Shown here: in pieces, positions 58,373-64,000 of the stretch | Layout of the letters: every line of letters starts with the position of its first letter | How positions within the stretch are numbered: position 1 is the first letter of the stretch | DNA from: Desmodesmus armatus | Taxonomy: Eukaryota > Chlorophyta > Chlorophyceae > Sphaeropleales > Scenedesmaceae | Direction: 5' to 3' | Assembly (NCBI GenBank): GCA_007449985.2 | Contig: VIIQ02000555.1 | Location: 682,001 to 746,000 of the forward strand | DNA: 64,000 nucleotides | The notes under the pieces: generated by a model | What the model was told of the DNA's origin: nothing | The model's input: the letters and a program-made list of their open reading frames with translations, nothing else | Databases searched by the model: none | Program-made: the position numbers and the translations under genes

Positions 58373-61300
58373 CTACCGACTGGCCGTGCCCCTCCACATG
58401 CTCCCAAAGGCAACGTTACCAGCTGCGTCAAGTGCACACACCCTGAACGTATACCGCTGTCCCGGTGTCAGGCCATTGACCGACATGCTGAGGGTGCTGC
58501 CTGAGACCGCAGGCTGCTGGTTGAGTGGCGTGCCTGAGATGCAACGAGGGGCAGGGGGCCTAGTGCCCTCATTGTACACCACCCTGTAGCTCGAAACCCC
58601 TGACTGGGAGTCCCGTGCTGCCGGCCACTGCAGCGCTACCCCCCCTGTGAGGGTAGTCGCCTGGAGGCGGCCCATGAGTGGTGGCCGAATGTCTCCGGAG
58701 TTTGCGGTGACAGGCTGACTGACCAACACACCTCCGCCATTGGAGCCGTCCTGCGGAGTTACAGACACACCGCTGCTGCGAGCTGTGTTAGCCACTGGGT
58801 CAATCTGCAGGGTGACTGTGCCTGGCCCTGTGCCACTTGTTGGACCGAGGAAGCGCATCCACAAGGCAGTGGGAGGCTGCACCGTCCATTGGCAATCCGC
58901 TGTGGGTGGTGTGACTGTGAGGGTGTAGGTGCCGCCGGCTGCTCCCGCCTTGACCGATGAGGGGGTCACCTTTGGGGTACAGGTGATGCTCATGGCTGCT
59001 CGGAGGTTTAGGCGGGGCCTTGTGAGGCCGTTGCGGGCGTCCTTCACCTGTGGGGGAAGACAGGGGTGGCACAAGCAGCAGGAGGAGGTCAGCAGTTGCG
59101 CAGCAGCTGAGGGCACAACACTGCAAACCTTGCTGCAGGGCTTGCAGCTTCCTCTCTGCTGATCGTTGTCTAAGCCGACTGATAGTTCCTGTTGTGGGCT
59201 CGACAATTGGTGTCTGCTGGGTGCAATTGGTGGCACAGAGGGGTTGCATAGTGTGCATGACAGGGTTGTACTGCTCTGCTATGATGATGCACCAGCTGCA
59301 AAGGATGTGGGCTACTTACCGGAACACCTGTGGTTGTCAGAACCGACACAATCTGCTCGTTGGTGTAGGTAGGGAACCTGCTGCGCAGCAGTGCCAGTGC
59401 TGCAGCCACAAAGGGTGTTGCCTGGCTGGTGCCCGACATGGTCAGGCCTGCTGCTGTGATGGACACCCCTGGGGCCAACATGGTCAGGGTCTGCGCACTG
59501 CATGATGCAGTCAAAGCAGCAACACAAACGGGAGTTGTGAGCAAGTCAACATGGTCTAGCTTGCAGGGAACCTAGGTGGCAGCAGCACAGCAGCTGCAAA
59601 CCCACATGCTTGACTGATGTCGCCCATGGTACCACCTTGGTACTGTGCTGTCATGGTGGCACTCAACACATGCGGCTGGCATGAGATGCATCCATATGGT
59701 GGACAGCTAGCTGGGTAGGCTCATACTTGCTTGCGACCCTGGCCTTGCTTTGAAGATATGCTCACCTGTTGGAGAAGCAAGCGACTGAATCTGGCTGAGT
59801 AGTAGTGTCTCTGCATACAGAGTAGGCCATCGGCTCTGCAACAACTGCATGCACTGCCCCCACAGACACGGCCTTGGACGCACAGGCAGGGATGATCAGG
59901 GAGTCCTCGGAAGCCTCATTGCCTGCAGCTGCAGCTGAGATAATGCCCTGGGTGTAGGCTGTTGCAATGGCCACTGCCAGAGGGTGGTCATCACAAGCAC
60001 CTGCAGAAACAAACAGCAACAGCAGGAAGGCCTGGTCATCGGCACAGGTCCTTGCCATGCAACCAAGCCTGGAGGTAAGCTGTAGCAGCCAGCACACTAC
60101 GTGCAATGGAGCAGGCATGTTGGGCCACCCTGCGGTCAACTTTAGATGGAGGGATCATCATGATGCTTAGACAAGAAGGATGACACAGGCAGCATGCAGA
60201 CTATCCAGCACAGCTGAGTTGTAGGTGCTGTGTGGTACAGCCTTACCTTTGACCTCTCCTCCGCCCAGGCTGAGGTTGATTGCGGTGATGTTGTACACAT
60301 CCCTGCTGGCCACTGCCCAGTTGACAGCGCTCAGCAGGTCTGACCACGTGGCGGTGCCGTCTGTCTGAAAGACATCCAGGCTGATGATCTTCACACCAGG
60401 GGCAACACCTGCATGCCACAGCAACAGCCACAATCACAGGGCTGGCAGCTTCAACAAAGGGCTGTAGGCTTGGAAAAATTGCAAAGAGCGCACGCCGCAA
60501 TGTCAGCTGGCAGGTCGCATGCTGCCCCTGAAGCAGGCGCAGGTGCCCCTCAAGTGCCGACGCAGCAGCCATTGCTGCCACCTGCAAGGCAGAGGGGACC
60601 TTTCTGACCCTCTGATAGTGGCACTCCCATGCAGAGCGCTGTTAACAACGATGTCGCCGCCGGACATCGCTCACCAAATCCAGCGCCTTGCACAAAGCTA
60701 ATGCGCCTTGCCTCACTAACTGTTGGCACTCACCCACAATGATACCCGCAACGTTGGTACCGTGCGGTTCTTTGGGATCGTCCAGTTGCTTGTCATCTGG
60801 TGCAAAGTCCTTCACGTACGACACCTTGCAGGTGGCCGCAGGCACACCAGGGGCAGTGCAGGGACCAAAGGCTGGCCGCGTGTAATCCAGACCTGCAATC
60901 ACAGCAGCAGATGTCATTGAGTGTTGAATATCACTGTGTCACATGTACAACAGGCTGTCATAGCTGGTGCCACCCCAGAAAAAAAACCCTAAACCAGCCA
61001 GTGGCACTACTGCAGGTGTGGTACTGGGGGGGAGGTTGTTACAAGTAGATACTTTCACCGCAAAGCGGTACTCTCTACACTTGATCGATCATGCCAGCTG
61101 CACAAGCACGGTATCTATTGAGATACATTGAACTATACCTAGCTAGCTTGGCTGTGCACGCCAGCACATTTTCTGTCCAACCAATAAGTATCGGAGCATA
61201 CCCAACCACTCAAGAACACCACATGGGGAGACTGCACTCTTCATCACACCCAGCCAACAACCCCAACACCCCCCTCCCACCACCCACCTGTGTCAATGGT

Positions 61301-62253
61301 CACCACAGTACCAGACCCAGCAAAGCCGCGCTCCAGCACAGCAGGCTGGCCGATCATCTCCAAGCCATTCATGGCCATGGTCCTCACAACACCATCGGCT
61401 TGAACAGAGGCCACATACGGGTTGGACCTGAGCTGCAACAGCTCCTCTGCGCTGGCAATGCTGACAAAAGTAATGGGCAAGTGGCTGTAATCGTCCAGCA
61501 CTTGCAGCGTCTGAGTGCGAGGACCAGCCTCTTCAGTCACACTGGCTGCCGTCGCTGTGGGGACGGCGACAGCAGGGGCGGTGACAGAGCTCAGCACGCT
61601 GCTCTTGATGGCTGCATACGCCTGCTGAGCGCCTACGCTTCTTGCCTGGACAGTTGGGGCGTCCAGGCCGGCTGCTGTTGAGACAGCCTGTGTCTGTTGG
61701 TCAAGCTGGCTGTCAGGGATTCTGAAGCTCACAAGCCACTTTGCCGGCTTGCCAACTGCCACAGCAGCCTCTGCGGCCGTTGCTATGGCTACATTCTCTG
61801 CTGTTACGTCCAAAGGGGCTTGCACCACAATGTCGGCAGCAGATTGAGCACGTACGCCTGCAGGTGCGCTTGCTGCAGAGCCAGACACGAAGGGTTGGGG
61901 GTGGGTGGGAGAGGGGGGGGTGAGGGATGTGAAGAGGGTGCTGGAGGTTGTGAAGCAGCATTAGCAAGGCTGGCGGATGGGGTCGGCTGCTGCTGGTGGA
62001 CTGGGTCGGCCTTTCCCAGGCCCATTAGCATGCAGTCTTGAAGGTGAACAGCATGGACAACCAGTCAGAGCGAAACACAATCAAGACAAGGGTAATATTT
62101 GCCAAGGGCGAATCACAGCAGACTGAAGATCAATGACTTACTGTCTGTAGATGGTGTTATACTGGCCCAGGCGCATGCTGGCAGGCAGAGCAGCAGAACG
62201 ACGAGGCATGGCGCCTTGGTACGGTGGCCAAGCTTGAGGACTAGTTGCGCCAT
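58373..62253 (-). CDS. Subtilase 4: secreted S8 protease with BACON-like and FN3 domains
   Basis: Seven exons keep phase: 62142..62253, 61288..61857, 60734..60892, 60247..60408, 59766..60000, 59320..59497 and 58373..59047. They give about 696 residues. The signal peptide is in MAQLVLKLGHRTKAPCLVVL and the residues that follow. The propeptide runs from WLVSFRIPDSQLDQQ to LRSNPYVASVQADGVV. The triad is Asp in VVTIDTG, His in HGTNVAGIIV and Ser in LTMSGTSQATPFVAAAL, with oxyanion Asn in AAAAGNEAS. The last exon has no Pro-rich linker and goes to a BACON-like domain (WMRFLGPTSGTGPGTVTLQI) and an FN3 domain (GVSSYRVVYNEG to DAAGNVAFG). It is the outermost and one of the two more divergent members of the cluster. 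Confidence 0.88.
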
Positions 62254-64000
62254 GGATGCACCTGCAGGCTGAGCCCCGGTCCCTGTGCTGCTGATGACCA
62301 ACAGCACCCAACTCCTCGTCAACACCCGGCGAAACGCGGCAAGGGGGCAGGGGCCGCTCACAATTTGTCTGACAAAGAACAAAACAAACGAGCCGTACTT
62401 CGCGCGATCTGGCAGGGTCACCCGAGGTTCCCTTCCAGCACAGTTCCTGATGTGTTGCCGACTATCGTTGCCTACGAGTTTGGACGAATCACGACGATGT
62501 CAAGACTGAAAGAGCAGCTACTGTGGCCATTAAAAGACCAAACAAGTCCGAAAGGCTGGCTGAAGGCACACTCACATTTATCACACATGCTGTCACGAAG
62601 AAGCTGCCGAAGGGAGCGGCAGACCGCACCGGGGGACCGATAGTACTTCCGCAGATGAAACCTGAACGTGGTCGGAAACATGATTAGGCGCCTTCCTTTG
62701 CACGTGCGACCACACTGTTCATGCCCACGGTCGCACACTTTCACACCCAGGGTCTGAAGAGCATGCATAGTCACAGCCACCCCACATGATTGCGCTATTG
62801 TGAAGTCCATGCACATCAGCACGCACAATCAGATCAGCACAGCCAGGCTTTCATGGACGCCTCTGCCTGTTTGGTGGACAGGTGGTCCACCGGTCCACAG
62901 GTACCATGAATTTTGAATGAACTATGAATCGCTGGCAGGCTTCGTATGCAATACCTGCTCTTTGGTTTGTGTGCAACCAAACCGGCTGCCACCATATACC
63001 ACACTACGTGATAGCCTGATATGCAACAATTGCGTGACAGAACATCACCTAGGACTGCAGGCGTTCTCCACTAGTGAGTCTTGTCCTGCAGGTGCACCAT
63101 GTGGTGCCTCTGCCTGTTTATCTCATAAATCAGGCCTCACCCGGCCAGAGTTGCATATGCACTGCATAAATAAATAGCTGTCCAACTGCTTCCTGCAGGA
63201 GCTGACACGTGCTACCTCGATATCGGGATTGCAATCATCAGGTGCCAGTCACTGCAAACCAACAGCATTTTACCCGCGATAAAGCAGCCTTGCCATGGAC
63301 AAGGTGCCCTTGCCTGCCAACCACTGGTGTATGAAGGCTGCAAGTCAGGCGCAGCGTTGGTGAATCGTTGGTGGGGCCTGCAAAAGGGATCCCAAATGGA
63401 GGACTACCATAGGATGTATGGGTGACATGTCGTGAACTCCCCACCTCCTTACGGAGACGTGGGTGATGGGTAGGAAGGATTGATGCGAGGCCAACAGCCA
63501 CACAACCCGCACACCTGCACATGTGTCTGCACAGCCCTTGAAGCCCTTAGCCCTTGTTACAGCCCTGTGGGTTTGTGCTTGACGGGGTGTGGATAGTGCT
63601 GCACACCATGATTTCAGGGCTTGGTCTGTGCATAACGTTCTTTGTGTGGGGTATAACACCTTCTGAGTCTCCTGACAGTGTGCCTGGCCATATCTGCCTA
63701 CAAGGCAGCAGTAGCACACTGGCACAGCAAAGCTAAAGCGCCAGCCAAGGCACAGACACACTGCTCCTGCCAGCATCGGCCCAGCACTTTTTGCTACACA
63801 CACTGAACACATCAGATGTACGACATGACCAGCAAGTGCACAAGGCAGCACAAGCCAGCAGGAAAACAGATCAAGCTTCATTCCTTGCAGCCAGCATGCC
63901 GCCCTTGCTGGACGTTGGGGAGATGCCAACGTTCTGTCATTGTCATCATGCATCGAGAGGTTCAGCGTTGTTTGCAAGCCGGTTGCACCGATTCTATGCG
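62254..64000. other. Right-end region, promoter of subtilase 4, no clear gene
   Basis: Upstream of subtilase 4 the sequence has several open frames, the longest on the minus strand at 63345-63977 (210 codons). None shows domain motifs or plausible splice chaining. The promoter of subtilase 4 should lie just right of 62253. No repeat or RNA gene is seen. Confidence 0.4.

Noticed and set aside
63345..63977. 210-codon minus-strand frame at the right end
   Set aside because: No recognisable motif and no partner exons; Trp/Cys-rich composition suggests non-coding DNA.

Overview
The window reads as nuclear DNA of a green alga, most likely a chlorophycean of the Scenedesmus/Selenastrum kind. That rests on many short exons joined by GT..AG introns, moderately high GC, heavy GCA/CAG codon use giving poly-Ala and poly-Gln runs, plant-type proteins and TGTAA-type polyadenylation motifs. 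There is no bacterial operon structure and I see no rRNA or tRNA gene. Genes were built by joining exons by eye, using splice consensus and reading-frame continuity. Exon borders given as exact keep phase; those called approximate do not, or could not be checked.

Left part (1-16.6 kb). Single-copy genes lie here. A secreted Cys-containing protein of unknown family is on the minus strand (1-1287). A SET-domain lysine methyltransferase of the Rubisco LSMT type is on the minus strand (2097-5319). An OPR/FASTK-like helical-repeat protein (minus, 5854-7529) is divergent from a plant-type cytosolic pyruvate kinase with 13 exons (plus, 7814-13900). The kinase gene carries a fold-back MITE in intron 7 and an 84-nt in-frame cassette exon.

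Subtilase cluster (16.6-27.1 kb and 52.3-62.3 kb). Four paralogous minus-strand genes each encode a secreted S8 subtilisin-like protease: signal peptide, I9-type propeptide, catalytic domain, BACON-like domain and a C-terminal fibronectin III domain. All four share the same seven-exon structure and intron phases. Copy 1 has lost one base just before its catalytic serine.

Middle (27.1-52.3 kb). The cluster is interrupted by a plus-strand coiled-coil/low-complexity gene (27374-30032), a gene-poor stretch, and a block of DNA transposons. That block has two directly abutting, apparently identical 7,091-bp units. Each holds a multi-exon DDE-type transposase with an N-terminal Cys-rich zinc-finger region. 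A roughly 976-bp element with terminal inverted repeats touches the second unit. Beyond lie an array of GC-rich palindromes and a gene for a CCDC81-like HU-domain protein, which may be 3' truncated. The right end (62.3-64 kb) shows no convincing gene.

Functionally, the only genes that clearly belong together are the four proteases, which look like a locally expanded family of extracellular or cell-wall enzymes. The others are housekeeping or organelle genes that happen to be neighbours. The most notable structures are the perfect tandem transposon, the damaged protease copy and the pyruvate kinase cassette exon.
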